Assembly: GCF_001188955.3 (NCBI RefSeq)
Contig: NZ_JPRF03000021.1
Span: 124,001 to 188,000, forward strand
DNA length: 64,000 nucleotides
Reading direction: 5' to 3'
From: Kitasatospora aureofaciens
GTDB taxonomy: Bacteria > Actinomycetota > Actinomycetes > Streptomycetales > Streptomycetaceae
Shown here: positions 1 through 9,104 of the stretch, piece by piece
How the letters are laid out: every line of letters starts with the position of its first letter
Position numbering within the stretch: position 1 is the first letter of the stretch
Made by a program: the position numbers and the translations under genes
The notes under the pieces: generated by a model
What the model was told of the DNA's origin: nothing
Databases searched by the model: none
What the model saw: only the letters and a program-made list of their open reading frames with translations

Positions 1-66
1 GAAGTGAGAGCGCCCCGGGGCGTGTCGGTGTCGTCCGGAATGATGCCCTTGTTCGAGATCGAGTGA
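1..66 (+). CDS. C-terminal end of an upstream gene (partial)
   Basis: An open frame enters from the left edge and ends at TGA 64-66, eleven bases before the next start. It reads 21 residues ending MMPLFEIE. Nothing in so short a tail identifies a family. Its position directly upstream of immunity-type genes would suit the end of a toxin or another immunity gene, but that is inference only. Confidence 0.35.
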   Translation, partial: EVRAPRGVSVSSGMMPLFEIE

Positions 67-76
67 GAGGGCTGTG

Positions 77-496
77 ATGGACGACGCACTGGACGATCTG
101 ATCTACCTTGCCGACCCGCCTGGGACGAGCGGTCATGTCGTCGCGTTGCGGGTGCTGCAGCGACCGGATCCGGGCGGTGGGTTCCTGGAGTGTGAGTTCG
201 TCGTGTCGACAGAGACCGTCTCTGGCAACTTCCGGGTGGGGATCTCGGCCTTCGACCTCGACATGTGGGAAGAGGCTCTCGACAGCCTTGCCGGGAACAG
301 GTTCGTCTCATGGCTGAACTCCGGCCGGACGGTCCAGCTGAAGATCAAGCCGCTCAGCCCCAGGGCGATCGGGGTGTCGATCAGCGATGACCCGTCCTCG
401 CAGGTGACGGTCAGCCTGCCCATGTCCCCGCCCGCGGGTTGGATCGAAGACCATCGAGAGCGTCTGGTGAAGGCTCGACAAATCCTTTCAGGCTGA
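77..496 (+). CDS. DUF5959-like small protein
   Basis: The protein has 139 residues, is acidic and soluble, and has no signal peptide or membrane segment. Its pattern (early Asp-rich strand, central DLDMWEEALDSLAGN, then a W-x-x-SGR stretch and a final WIEDHRERLVKAR helix) matches my recollection of the actinobacterial DUF5959 family, whose function is not established. An ATG at 77 is preferred over the in-frame GTG at 74 because GAGAGG at 65-70 is then correctly spaced. It lies between a truncated gene and two other small genes, the last an Imm21 protein, so a role in a polymorphic-toxin immunity cluster is plausible but unproven. Confidence 0.6.
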   Translation: MDDALDDLIYLADPPGTSGHVVALRVLQRPDPGGGFLECEFVVSTETVSGNFRVGISAFDLDMWEEALDSLAGNRFVSWLNSGRTVQLKIKPLSPRAIGVSISDDPSSQVTVSLPMSPPAGWIEDHRERLVKARQILSG

Positions 497-536
497 CCGT
501 CCGGGACGCCTGTCCGACCAGAACAGAGGAGCTGCC

Positions 537-917
537 ATGCGGCACCTCACCCCCGCCTTTGCCCTCAGCGGCCTCCAACGCGGGAAGCAGATTGAGCAGT
601 TCCTCGGCGCCATCGAAATCGACGGCCGGCCCGGGCTCCGCTGGATCGCCCTAAGCCCCGGCTGTGCGGGCATCACCATCTACCTGAGCGAGGTCGAAGA
701 CGTCGGCACCGACGCCTTCCTCGACATCACCGAGTTCCCGTCCCTGGACCCCGAGGACGAGACCTGGGGACGGGAAATCGCTGTCCTGCCCACCCCCAAG
801 GAGGCCCTGCATCTGTCCGAGCGTGAACTCGCCGCAGACCCGCGACGCTGGGTCAACGACGGCATCGTCTGCGACGAGTACCAGGACTTCCGGACCGCAC
901 GCAGGTCGAACCCGTGA
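537..917 (+). CDS. hypothetical protein, 126 aa
   Basis: I do not recognise a family. The start is well supported: AGAGGAG at 525-531 sits six bases before ATG 537. The protein is acidic and soluble, with a GLRWIALSPGCAGITIYL core and a Glu/Asp-rich second half (DPEDETWGREI). Size and composition resemble immunity proteins, and it lies on the same strand as the DUF5959-like gene 40 bases upstream and convergent with Imm21. Codon use is normal for the window. Confidence 0.6.
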   Translation: MRHLTPAFALSGLQRGKQIEQFLGAIEIDGRPGLRWIALSPGCAGITIYLSEVEDVGTDAFLDITEFPSLDPEDETWGREIAVLPTPKEALHLSERELAADPRRWVNDGIVCDEYQDFRTARRSNP

Positions 918-931
918 GGACCGCGTGCGAG

Positions 932-1537
932 TCAAGGAGCCGTTGTCGACTGGCCGTCGACCTGTAGAAGGAGCTGAACCACGCTGATCCAAGGGGAGTC
1001 GCCGGTCTTCTGGAACGCGCGGACCCTCCAGCGCCCTGCGGGCAGGTGGACGGGGGCTTGGTCCGGCTCGCCTCTGCCATCCGGGTATGGCACGCCGAGG
1101 TTCTTGCCGGCCTCGGCGGAGTCCATGAGGACCGCCGGTCCGTCGGTCTCCCAGAGACCGCATTCCTCCCAAGGCGTCGCCGGGTCGTTCAGCGCCGCTT
1201 CGGCAGCGGCGAGCAGCTCGGCGTCGGAGTCGGCGGCGAGCCAGCGCACGAAGGCCCCCTGCTCGGGCAGGTAGCAGGTGGTGGCGGGCTCGTCGCCCAG
1301 CACCAGCGCGGAGACGTCGCTGCGGCCGCGCAGGCCGATCACCTCGGCCAGGCCCTCGACCCCGCAGGCCCGGTCGTAGTCGTCTGGCTGGTCGCTCTCA
1401 CCGATGATCATGCCGTCCTCAGTGCAGCCGCCCCAGTACTGCAGTGCGGACACCGGGACGACGATCAGAGGACCACCCATGGATTCGACCCAGGTCAGAT
1501 CGAGGGTCATCCGGACGGCATGTGGATCAGTACTCAT
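932..1537 (-). CDS. Imm21-family immunity protein
   Basis: The 201-residue product begins MSTDPHAVRMTLDLTWVES; the frame is open 210 bases further up, but homologs as I know them start near here. The order WVESMGGPLIVVP, then DYDRACGVEG, then LVLGDEP followed by FVRWLAADSDAE and a late WEECG/VLMDS block is the Imm21 pattern. Known Imm21 proteins are cytoplasmic antidotes encoded beside secreted polymorphic toxins. No intact cognate toxin is in view; the nearest candidate is the gene cut off at the left edge. It is convergent with the 126-residue gene, 14 bases away. Confidence 0.7.
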   Translation of the reverse strand: MSTDPHAVRMTLDLTWVESMGGPLIVVPVSALQYWGGCTEDGMIIGESDQPDDYDRACGVEGLAEVIGLRGRSDVSALVLGDEPATTCYLPEQGAFVRWLAADSDAELLAAAEAALNDPATPWEECGLWETDGPAVLMDSAEAGKNLGVPYPDGRGEPDQAPVHLPAGRWRVRAFQKTGDSPWISVVQLLLQVDGQSTTAP

Positions 1538-2048
1538 GTGCGCAGTGTGCCGCTGATCAGTGACAAGCAGGGAACCAGGGTGAGTACCTGCACGGCGGAC
1601 CCCCATAACTACACCGCCCGCCACCGTCGATTCCACTCCGCCGTCGCCGGGTGGGTCACCTTTCTCTGGGGCAGATCGGTGTTGCACGACGAGGTGAGGT
1701 GAGTCGGCGCAGCTCAACGGCAGTGCTGAGGACGCTATCGGGTGCAACAGGTGTTGCGCTATCCCTCGCCGGAGTGATGCCGTCGGCCGAGCTCAGCGTC
1801 GGATCGCGTGACACTTCTACGGCGGGCTCAGGAGAACCCGCGGGATGTCGCACAGCACAGGTCAGGGGTTCCTCAGGGTCGAGATCAGGGGCAGTCCGGA
1901 GGCGTGGATGCCATGAACGGCCCTAGCGTCGGTGAGGCGGGTGACCGATGCCCCCGACCGATGCCCCCACGGAAAAGGCGAGCGAGTGTTCCGGAACAAG
2001 GCTCTACCGGCACGGGCTTCGAGCCCGGCCTTCGTCGGTGCAAAGAGG
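1538..2048. other. intergenic region, no gene recognised
   Basis: This stretch between Imm21 and the divergent ABC operon holds open frames on both strands but none with family-like composition. The ABC transporter frame is open back to GTG 1932, so part of the right-hand end could be coding if an early start is used. Promoters for both flanking units must lie here; I cannot name a convincing -35/-10 pair. Confidence 0.4.
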
Positions 2049-2798
2049 GTGGGCGACATTGTCCGCCTGACTGCCGTGCACAAGACCTACGGCCGTGGTA
2101 ACAATCGGGTGCGGGCGCTTGACGGGGTGGACATCGACTTCGAGGCGGGCACCTTCACCGCCATCATGGGCCCCTCGGGTTCGGGCAAGTCGACGCTGCT
2201 GCAGTGTGCGGCGGGCCTCGACCGAGTCGACGCGGGCCAGGTTCTGCTCGACGGCGCGCCGCTGCACGAGCTCTCCGAGCGTTCCCTGACCGAGCTGCGC
2301 CGCGAGCACATGGGCTTCATCTTCCAGTCCTTCAACCTGATCCCGGCGCTGACGGCCCGGCAGAACGTCGAGCTGCCGCTGCGGTTGGCCGAGCGCCCGA
2401 TCGACTCGGTGGCGATCGACCGAGGGCTGGCCGAGGTCGGCCTCGCGGAGCGTGGCGAGCACCGGCCCGCCGAGCTGTCGGGCGGTCAGCAGCAGCGGGT
2501 CGCCATCGCGCGTGCGCTGGTGACCAGGCCCAAGGTGATCTTCGCGGACGAGCCGACCGGCGCGCTGGACTCGCGTACCGCGCGGGAGGTCCTGGCGCTG
2601 CTGCGCGGTGTCGTCGAGGAGCACGGGCAGACGGTGATCATGGTCACGCACGACCCGGTGGCCGCTTCGTACTCGCAGCGGGTGGTCTTCCTCGCCGATG
2701 GCAAGGTGACCGGCGAGCTGTTCGAGCCGACGGCCGAGACGGTGGCCCTGCGGATGACCGCGCTGGAGCCCGGCGGGAGCGGGGCGAACCCGTGCTGA
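2049..2798 (+). CDS. ABC transporter ATP-binding protein (MacB/LolD type)
   Basis: The cytoplasmic ATPase energises the permease encoded directly downstream. In order it shows the Walker A motif GPSGSGKST, the Q-loop in FQSFNLIPALT, signature LSGGQQQRVAIARAL, Walker B VIFADEPTGALD and the H-loop VTHD. At 249 residues it matches the MacB/LolD subfamily. The frame is open upstream to GTG 1932, with other starts at 1986 and 2049; GTG 2049 best fits the family's usual N-terminus shortly before the first strand, but its ribosome binding site is poor, so the start is uncertain. The last codons overlap the permease start (GTGCTGA), indicating translational coupling. The substrate cannot be told from sequence. 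Confidence 0.9.
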   Translation: MGDIVRLTAVHKTYGRGNNRVRALDGVDIDFEAGTFTAIMGPSGSGKSTLLQCAAGLDRVDAGQVLLDGAPLHELSERSLTELRREHMGFIFQSFNLIPALTARQNVELPLRLAERPIDSVAIDRGLAEVGLAERGEHRPAELSGGQQQRVAIARALVTRPKVIFADEPTGALDSRTAREVLALLRGVVEEHGQTVIMVTHDPVAASYSQRVVFLADGKVTGELFEPTAETVALRMTALEPGGSGANPC

Positions 2799-5248
2799 GA
2801 ATCGCCGTAGCCACCCTGCGTTACCGTTGGATAGGCCTCGTGGGCGCCTTCCTCGCCCTCGCGCTCGGCACGACGATGATCGGCATGATGACGCTGACCC
2901 TGGCGGCCACCTTCGGCACGCCGCACCCGGGCCCGCAGCGGTTCAAGGAAGCCCACACGGTCGTCGCGCCGCAGGGCTTCGAGGGACGTGCGATGAAGGC
3001 CCCGGCGGTGTTGCCGGCCGAGGTCGTGACGAAGGTGAGCGCGGCGGGCAAGGCCACACCCGACCGCAGCTTCCCAGTACGGCTGAACCCCGGTTCCGCG
3101 GGGACGACCGGTCACCCCTGGTCCTCGGCCGCTTTCGCGGGCTACCACCTGACGGCCGGGCGCGCGCCGCAGACTGCGGACGAGATCGTCGTCGGCGGCG
3201 GCGACCAGACGTTGATCGGGCGTCAGGCCCAGGCCGCCACCTCCGACGGAGCCGGCCATTACCGGGTGGTGGGGGTCACCGACGCGCTCTGGTTCGAGAA
3301 CGCGGTCTTCTTCGGCGATGCCGAGGCCGAGCGCTTGTCGCCCGGCGTCAACGCCCTGGTCACCGACCAGAACGCCAAGCAGCTGTCCGCCCTCGTCGGC
3401 GGTCAGGCCGTGGTTCTCACCGGCGATGACCTGACCCGGCTCGACACCGACACCACCGGCGGCGCCCAGGCCCTGGCCAACGCCCAGGCCATGGCCGGCA
3501 GCACCACCGGACTCGCGGTGTTCGTCGCCGTGTTCGTCGTCATCGCCACCTTCGCCTTCGCCACCGAACAGCGCCGCCGCGAACTCGCCCTGATGCGCCT
3601 GGTCGGCGCAGCCCCCCGACAGGTGCGCCGCATGGTCCTCGGCGAAGCCCTGCTGATCGGCCTGGCCGCCGCGATCGCCGGCTGCATCCTCGCCCCGCTG
3701 TGCACCGTGCCGCTGCGTTCCTGGATGCTCGACCACAACGTGGCCCCGTCCTGGTTCACCATCCCCTTCCACCCGCTGCCGCTGCTGCTCTCCTTCGTCA
3801 TCGGCGTGACCGCGGCACTGGCCGGCTCGGCCGCCACCCTGGTCCGGGTCTCACTGGTGCGCCCGATCGAGGTGCTGCGCGAGAGCGTGGTGGAGCGCCG
3901 CGTGATGACACCCGTGCGATGGCTGCTGGGAACCGGGATGCTGATCGGCGCGGTCGTCTTCGGGATCGTCATCGGCCGGACCGAGCCCTACCTCGCGGCC
4001 AGCGCCCGCAAGTACGAGGCGGTCCCGGTCCTGTACGTCGGCGCGGTCACCCTGCTGGCGCCGATCCTGCTGCGGCCGGTCACCCGGCTGCTGATCGGCC
4101 CGCTGCGCGGATCGGCCAAGGCCCGCCCGCTGCTGGTGCGCGAGAACATCCTCACCTCCCGGCGGCGCACCGCCGCCACGGTGGCGCCGATCGTGGTGGC
4201 TGTCGGGCTGGTCGCCACCCTGCTGACGATGCAGAAGTCCGGTGACGCCGCGGTCCTGGCCCGCCAGCAGCAGGAGGTCCACGCGGCCGACGTGGTGGTG
4301 CCCGGCGGCACAGGGATCGACGCGCGGACGCTGGAGAAGCTGGCGGCCGTGCCCGGGGTGCAGGTCACCCCGGTCACCTCGATGAACATCCGAATCGGCA
4401 CCGCGAAGGGCGAGCAGATCGACTCGCTGAGCACGAACGCGGTACCCGCGTCCGCGCTGGGCACGACCATCACACCACCCGTGGTCTCCGGCTCGCTCAC
4501 CTCGCTGCCCGACAACTTCCTGGTCATCGACGAGCACGCGGCCCAGTCCGACGGTCTCTCGGCCGGGGACCATGTGGTCACCCTGCTGCCGACCGGCGCG
4601 CGGGTGCCGACCGTCATCGCCGCGGTCGTCGCACGCGGCCTGAACGGCGACGACACCTACCTGTCCGCATCACTGACCGGCGCGGTGATGCCGAGCCGGG
4701 TCTACCTCGACTCCCAGACGGGCGCGGGCCTGCCGCTCGACGCGCAGCGGACGGCCGCGGTGAACCAGGCGCTGGCCGGCTCCGGCGCACACGTCATGAG
4801 CCACGACGCCTACCTGGAGGCCCAGCGCGCGCACGCCGCAGAGCAGACGGACAATGCCGCGGTGATCATCCTCGGGATCGCGCTGGCCTACGCGTTGATC
4901 GCGGTCGCCAACACCCTGATCATGGCGACGACCGGACGACGACGAGAGTTCGCCTTCCTCGGGCTGGCCGGAACGGTGCGCAGTCAGATCGTGAAGGTGG
5001 CCGCGGCCGAGTCGGCCGTGGCGGTAGTCGTGGGCACCGTGCTCGCCGCCTTGGCGACCGGCCTCGCCGCGGCGACCCAGCACGTCTCGCTGAACAAGCT
5101 CGTGACCGGCGCGCCGACGGTGATCCCATGGACCCAGATCGGGGGGACCATCGCGCTCTGCGCCCTCGTCGCCCTGGTCACCGCGTCGGCAGCGACCTGG
5201 CGGGCAACCCGCCGACGGGCAATCGAAGCAGCAGGCATCCGCGAGTAG
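2792..5248 (+). CDS. FtsX-like ABC transporter permease
   Basis: An 818-residue integral membrane protein with one N-terminal membrane segment, a large extracytoplasmic domain, three clustered segments (around residues 235-365), a second extracytoplasmic domain and three C-terminal segments. This is the duplicated MacB-PCD/FtsX architecture common in actinobacteria. Conserved cytoplasmic turns QRRRELALMRLVGAAPRQVRRM and its second copy GRRREFAFLGLAGTVRSQI flank the TM clusters; the second is the expected coupling site to the ATPase. GTG 2792 overlaps the ATPase stop by seven bases. Such pairs export lipids, peptides or antibiotics or act in resistance; no specific substrate is indicated. Confidence 0.9.
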   Translation: MLRIAVATLRYRWIGLVGAFLALALGTTMIGMMTLTLAATFGTPHPGPQRFKEAHTVVAPQGFEGRAMKAPAVLPAEVVTKVSAAGKATPDRSFPVRLNPGSAGTTGHPWSSAAFAGYHLTAGRAPQTADEIVVGGGDQTLIGRQAQAATSDGAGHYRVVGVTDALWFENAVFFGDAEAERLSPGVNALVTDQNAKQLSALVGGQAVVLTGDDLTRLDTDTTGGAQALANAQAMAGSTTGLAVFVAVFVVIATFAFATEQRRRELALMRLVGAAPRQVRRMVLGEALLIGLAAAIAGCILAPLCTVPLRSWMLDHNVAPSWFTIPFHPLPLLLSFVIGVTAALAGSAATLVRVSLVRPIEVLRESVVERRVMTPVRWLLGTGMLIGAVVFGIVIGRTEPYLAASARKYEAVPVLYVGAVTLLAPILLRPVTRLLIGPLRGSAKARPLLVRENILTSRRRTAATVAPIVVAVGLVATLLTMQKSGDAAVLARQQQEVHAADVVVPGGTGIDARTLEKLAAVPGVQVTPVTSMNIRIGTAKGEQIDSLSTNAVPASALGTTITPPVVSGSLTSLPDNFLVIDEHAAQSDGLSAGDHVVTLLPTGARVPTVIAAVVARGLNGDDTYLSASLTGAVMPSRVYLDSQTGAGLPLDAQRTAAVNQALAGSGAHVMSHDAYLEAQRAHAAEQTDNAAVIILGIALAYALIAVANTLIMATTGRRREFAFLGLAGTVRSQIVKVAAAESAVAVVVGTVLAALATGLAAATQHVSLNKLVTGAPTVIPWTQIGGTIALCALVALVTASAATWRATRRRAIEAAGIRE

Positions 5249-5284
5249 GGCACGGCTCGCTCGCTCTTACCGAGTACGGCCGCG

Positions 5285-5314
5285 GCCTGAGCGCCCCGGG
5301 CGGGGCGCTCAGGC
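5285..5314. terminator. bidirectional hairpin terminator
   Basis: GCCTGAGCGCCCC (5285-5297) pairs perfectly with GGGGCGCTCAGGC (5302-5314) around a GGGC loop. It lies between the convergent permease and hydrolase genes. There is no T-tract, as is usual for strong hairpin terminators in Streptomyces. Confidence 0.75.
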
Positions 5315-5503
5315 TGTGAGCTGAAGGCCGGTCGGACTGTGCGGTCTTCTACGGTTTTCGTGCCGTTGTCGGGTGGCGACAAGCGGTGATCCTCCCCGTG
5401 GTGCGCCGGTGGTATGCGGCATGCGCAGGGTGGGGGCCTGACCACCGAGGAGCCGGCCGCCCACGGCGTCGAGTACCAGCGGTGGACCCTGACCCATGAG
5501 TGA

Positions 5504-6505
5504 TCAGTGTGGCGCGGTTTCGATGGCGAAGCCGTGGAGGAGGGTTCCGGTGGTGTCGGGGTCCTCGAGCATGGGGGTGTGGCCGACTCCGTCGAGGATC
5601 TCGATGCGGGCGTGAGGGACTTGGCGGTAGTCCTGGGCGGAGGAGGGGCGCCAGCGGTGGTCCTGGGAACCGAAGACCACCAGGGTCGGCAGGCCGAGGC
5701 CGGCGAGCCGGTCGGGGATGGGCCGTTCCTTCAGGTACGCGCTGGACGCCGCGTCGGTCGCGGTGAGGCTGCGGTAGGTCATGCCCCGGACGTCGGCGAC
5801 GATCCGGTCAGGGATCTTCACGTCGCGGGTGAACGCGGAGCTCAGCGCGGCGCGGATGGTGCCGTCGGTGCGCAGGCGCCAGATGAGTTCCGCCACCACC
5901 GGCGTGGACATCAGGTGGGCGGCGAAGCTGTCGCCGATGTACGCGTCTAGCCGCGGGCCGGTGTCGACCAGTGCGATCGCCCCCACCAGGTCGCGGCGCT
6001 GCTCGGCCAGCGCGGTGGCGACGGCACCGCCGGTGGAGTGCCCGACGACGGTCGCGCGGTGCACCCCGAGCCGGTCGAGCGCGGCAGCGACCCGGCGCGC
6101 CTGCTCCGCCATGCCGTAGCCGCTGGCCGGTTTGGCCGATCTGCCGTGCCCGAGCAGGTCCACCCGCACCACGTGTAGGTCCCGCAGCGCCGGCAGGACC
6201 GGGTTCCACCACGCCGTCGAGCCGCCGAGGCCGTGCAGGAGCACCACCGTGGGCGCGTCGGGCGGCCCGTCTTGGACGACGTGGAGGTCCCCGCCGGGAA
6301 TGCGCACGATCTGGTCGCCGGAGGCCCCGGCCGTTTCCGTGAGCACGGACACCGTGTTTCCCGCGAGGAGGAGGGCCAGCACGCCAGCGGCCAGCGCGGT
6401 GATCCGCCACCGGCGGGTCCGCACCCGCCGTCTGCGCGGGACGTTCGGTGCCGCGTCCGGGCGGCTGTGGGTGAGTTTGTTCTGCGGGGTGGTCGTCTCG
6501 TCCAT
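5504..6505 (-). CDS. alpha/beta fold hydrolase, membrane-anchored
   Basis: The 333-residue protein starts with a basic segment (RRRRVRTRRWR) followed by one hydrophobic helix (ITALAAGVLALLLAG), so it is probably anchored or secreted. The catalytic domain shows LLHGLGGS (oxyanion hole), nucleophile elbow GHSTG, the acid in FGSQDHRW and the histidine in DGVGHTPMLE: a complete Ser-Asp-His triad. The family covers esterases, lipases and haloperoxidase-like enzymes; the substrate is unknown. It is divergent from the AraC regulator at 6631, which may control it. Confidence 0.85.
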   Translation of the reverse strand: MDETTTPQNKLTHSRPDAAPNVPRRRRVRTRRWRITALAAGVLALLLAGNTVSVLTETAGASGDQIVRIPGGDLHVVQDGPPDAPTVVLLHGLGGSTAWWNPVLPALRDLHVVRVDLLGHGRSAKPASGYGMAEQARRVAAALDRLGVHRATVVGHSTGGAVATALAEQRRDLVGAIALVDTGPRLDAYIGDSFAAHLMSTPVVAELIWRLRTDGTIRAALSSAFTRDVKIPDRIVADVRGMTYRSLTATDAASSAYLKERPIPDRLAGLGLPTLVVFGSQDHRWRPSSAQDYRQVPHARIEILDGVGHTPMLEDPDTTGTLLHGFAIETAPH

Positions 6506-6630
6506 GGCTCCTCCGTCGGTCGGTGCTGGGTGCCATCACTCTCGCGGTGGCGGGCGCGGGGCGTCTTGGAGAAATGTCGCGCCTCGCACGGTGGTTGATT
6601 CCGGTGCCGAGCCGCTCGTACCGTCGGGGT

Positions 6631-7494
6631 GTGCAACCTGTTGTCCGGACGGCAGACTCCACCGCTGCCTGGGAGATCGCGCGACCGTCGCGGGTGACCG
6701 CGCTGCCCGGTGTCGACATGGCCGGGTTCCGCATTCGGGGTGGCAGCCCGATCGATCTACGAGCCATTCCTCACCCGGCCGTCACCGTGGCTGTCGAGCT
6801 CGGTGACCGCCCGTTCGACATCGACGGCGCGGTCGGCCGGATGCGGGTGGAGAGTCTGACCGCCGGGCTCGGCTTCAGCGCCTTCCAGGTGTGCGCCGAG
6901 GACGTCGAGTGTGTGCAGATACGCCTGTCTCCGCTGGTCGCGCACCCTGTACTCGGACTCCCACTCGCGGAGTTGCGCGGGAGCGTCATCGCGCTCGACG
7001 ACCTGTGGGGCCGTGCCGCGCCGCGCCTGCGAGAGCGGCTTCACCATGCGCGGACCTGGCCGGAGCGCTTCGCGCTGATCGACATGGAACTGATGACCCG
7101 GTTCCATGCGGGCAGGGAGGTTGATCCCGAAGTGGTTTGGGCCTGGCGCCGGATCGTCGCCAGCCACGGACAGGCCCGCGTGAGCGAGCTCGCAGGCCGT
7201 ATCGGCTGGAGTCGGCAGCGCACGTGGTCACGCTTCGGCTCGCAGATCGGCCTGACACCCAAACGCGCCGCCATGCTGGTCCGCTTCGATCACGCCATCC
7301 ACCGCCTGGTCCGCGGAGACACCCCCGCGCAGGTGGCCGCGGACGGCGGCTATGCCGACCAGTCCCACCTCCACCACGACGTCCGCGCGTTCACCGGGAC
7401 AACTCCCGCCGCCGCCGCGCACGAGCCATGGCTGGCCGCCGATGACAGAGCCTGGCCGGCGCGCGACGGCGCGGAGCGCAGGTTCGGGTACTGA
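6631..7494 (+). CDS. AraC-family transcriptional regulator
   Basis: A 287-residue regulator with an N-terminal sensing domain and a C-terminal double helix-turn-helix: first HTH near VSELAGRIGWSRQRTWSRF, second near PAQVAADGGYADQSHLHHD, followed by the conserved FTGTTPAAA. The frame opens at 6523, but GTG 6631 is preferred because everything upstream is basic, low-complexity and overlaps the divergent hydrolase promoter. It is divergently arranged with the alpha/beta hydrolase and likely regulates it. Downstream, after six bases, the IS630 remnant begins. Confidence 0.85.
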   Translation: MQPVVRTADSTAAWEIARPSRVTALPGVDMAGFRIRGGSPIDLRAIPHPAVTVAVELGDRPFDIDGAVGRMRVESLTAGLGFSAFQVCAEDVECVQIRLSPLVAHPVLGLPLAELRGSVIALDDLWGRAAPRLRERLHHARTWPERFALIDMELMTRFHAGREVDPEVVWAWRRIVASHGQARVSELAGRIGWSRQRTWSRFGSQIGLTPKRAAMLVRFDHAIHRLVRGDTPAQVAADGGYADQSHLHHDVRAFTGTTPAAAAHEPWLAADDRAWPARDGAERRFGY

Positions 7495-7499
7495 GGTTT

Positions 7500-7778
7500 T
7501 CAGGGTGGAGTCGGTGGATCGAGTGGCAGACCGGTGCCGGCCAGGCATCCCTCGATAAGGGCGGTCTGGAGCTGGATGTGTCGCAGGCCTCGGCGGAGGG
7601 TGCGGGGGAGGTGGTCAGCGTCGGTAAAGGCCTTGTTCGCCATCGGGCCGCGCCGCAGGAGTGACCAGAGGCCTTCGACCGGGTTGAGGTCCGGTGCGTA
7701 TGAGGGCAGCTGGAAGACGGTGAGCCAGTCGTGCTCGGCCGCGTAGCGCTTCATGCCGGCGGTCAGGTGGGTGTTCAG
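7500..7778 (-). pseudogene. IS630-family transposase, 3' part
   Basis: The minus strand encodes the C-terminal third of an IS630 DDE transposase: NTHLTAGMKRYAAEHDWL, then the hallmark SYAPDLNPVEGLWSLLRRG with the catalytic glutamate in NPVE. Its upstream half lies at 9105-9526 on the same strand. The interruption falls exactly between the catalytic aspartate block (VLVWDN) and NTHL, where the IS110 element at 7779-9103 is inserted. The gene is therefore split and inactive. Confidence 0.85.
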
Positions 7779-7795
7779 GATGCCCCTATGGTTCG

Positions 7796-8884
7796 TCAAA
7801 CTGCCGAAGGAGTGACTGGACTCGCAGAAGGCCGGATGTGCCGGTAGAGCTCTCGGGCGACGTAGCGCTTCAGGCAGCGGATGATCTCACGCCTGGACAT
7901 GCCCTCGGCGGTGCGCCGTTGCAGGTAGGCCTGGGTGCGTTCATCCCAGCGCAGGCGGGACTGGACGATGCGGTAGAGGGCAGCGTCGGCCTGCCGGTGA
8001 CCGCCGCGGTTCAGCCGTCGCCGCTGGGTCTTCCCGGAGGATTGCTCGACTGGGCTGACCCCGCACAATGCGGCGAACGACGCCTCGTCCGTGAGCCGGT
8101 CCGGGTTGTCACCTGCGGCGGAGAGGAGGACCGCGGCACTGTCGGGGCCGACGCCGACGAGATCCAGGAGCTGGGGCCGGCTGGACCGGACAGCTGCGGT
8201 CATTCGCCGGGTCAACTCCTTGATCTCCTGACCAAGGTTCTGGATCCGGCGGGCGAGCAGGCGCATCGTGAAGACGGCCTCACCTCGATCCTCGCCCAGT
8301 GCCACGCAGGTGGCGACCAGCGCCGGATTGGTCAAGCCGGTGAGCAGTTCGCGAAGGTCCGGCTCGACGGCAAGGAGGACTGCCTTGAGCTGGTTCATCG
8401 CCTGAGTGCGCGCCTTGACGGCCGATTCCTTGGCCAACCGCAGAACCCGCAAGTCCGCTGCCGGACCGTCTGCGGTCTTCGGTATGGTGGTCGCGCGTCC
8501 CGACAGGACGGCCCGCGCGGCAGCGTCCGCGTCGATGGCGTCGGTCTTGCCCCGCTTGCGTCGGGTGGCGCGGTCGGGCTGATTGATCTCGATGACGTCG
8601 ATGTGCTCCCGACGCAGGGCCCGGGTCAGTGCGACTCCGTAGGAGCCGGTGCACTCGATGCCAGCGCGCCGGACGATGCCGAACGACTTTGCCCAGGAAA
8701 TGAGTTGGCGATAGCCGACGGCAGTGGTCGGGAACTCCTGGTGTGCGAGGGATGCTCCCAGGGTGGTGATCACGGCGGCGACGTGGATGTCCTTGTGGGT
8801 GTCAACCCCCAGGATCACGTCCTCGGCCAGGGCCGAATCATGCTGCGTGTTGAGTGCGGGCTGGGACAAGCTGGCGGCGGTCAC
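7796..8884 (-). CDS. IS110-family transposase (DEDD recombinase)
   Basis: The 362-residue recombinase has the N-terminal RuvC-like DEDD domain: first aspartate in ILGVDTHKD, glutamate in GIECTGSYG, last pair in KTDAIDADAAARA. The C-terminal Transposase_20 domain contains LLDLVGVGPDSAAVLLSAAG and ASFAALCGVSPVEQSSGKT, which includes the serine-bearing region, and ends RREIIRCLKRYVARELYR. Length is normal and no stop or frameshift is visible, so the enzyme may be active. The start is GTG 8884. It cuts and rejoins DNA under guidance of an RNA from the element's left end in characterised relatives. Confidence 0.92.
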   Translation of the reverse strand: MTAASLSQPALNTQHDSALAEDVILGVDTHKDIHVAAVITTLGASLAHQEFPTTAVGYRQLISWAKSFGIVRRAGIECTGSYGVALTRALRREHIDVIEINQPDRATRRKRGKTDAIDADAAARAVLSGRATTIPKTADGPAADLRVLRLAKESAVKARTQAMNQLKAVLLAVEPDLRELLTGLTNPALVATCVALGEDRGEAVFTMRLLARRIQNLGQEIKELTRRMTAAVRSSRPQLLDLVGVGPDSAAVLLSAAGDNPDRLTDEASFAALCGVSPVEQSSGKTQRRRLNRGGHRQADAALYRIVQSRLRWDERTQAYLQRRTAEGMSRREIIRCLKRYVARELYRHIRPSASPVTPSAV

Positions 8885-9103
8885 AAGGCTCCTCGAACTG
8901 GGGCTGGTGGCCGACGCCGGTCCGGCAGGCGGTCAGAACTGTGATGGTGCTCCGTGCAGCAAAGCCCCTATCGGGACACGCTCACCGGGCCGGCGACAGC
9001 ATTCACCGCTGGGACCGGACGTCGAAAGATCCTAAACAGGGCACTGCGGCCAGTTGTCCCACGGGTCAGGCTTCCGGTCCCAGCGGCACGTCGCAAGTCT
9101 CAC
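8885..9103 (-). ncRNA. candidate IS110 bridge RNA (left end)
   Basis: This 219-bp left end has no coding frame and lies upstream of the recombinase, where IS110-group elements encode their bridge RNA. Two internal matches support it. CAGTTGTCCCA at 9051-9061 is identical to the left junction at 9103-9113 (target plus core), as a target-binding guide should be. GCCCCTAT at 8964-8971 repeats the right end at 7782-7789, as a donor-binding guide should. Read along the transposase strand the target guide comes before the donor guide, the order known for IS621. Exact RNA ends are not determinable here. Confidence 0.6.
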
Positions 9104-9104
9104 A

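Larger units (their letters stand above)
7779..9103 (-). mobile_element. IS110-family insertion sequence inside an IS630 transposase
   Basis: The element is about 1325 bp, bounded on the plus strand by AG dinucleotides at 7777-7778 and 9104-9105, which is CT on the transposase strand. It contains one recombinase gene, a 17-bp right end and a 220-bp non-coding left end. There are no terminal inverted repeats or long target duplications, as expected of IS110 elements that integrate through a circular intermediate at a dinucleotide core. Removing it rejoins the IS630 reading frame apart from one base. Confidence 0.85.

Noticed and set aside
2204..2791. A 196-codon N-terminal extension of the permease frame
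   Set aside because: It overlaps the ATPase gene in another frame and is Arg/Ala/Gly-rich. The permease starts at GTG 2792 where its first membrane helix begins.
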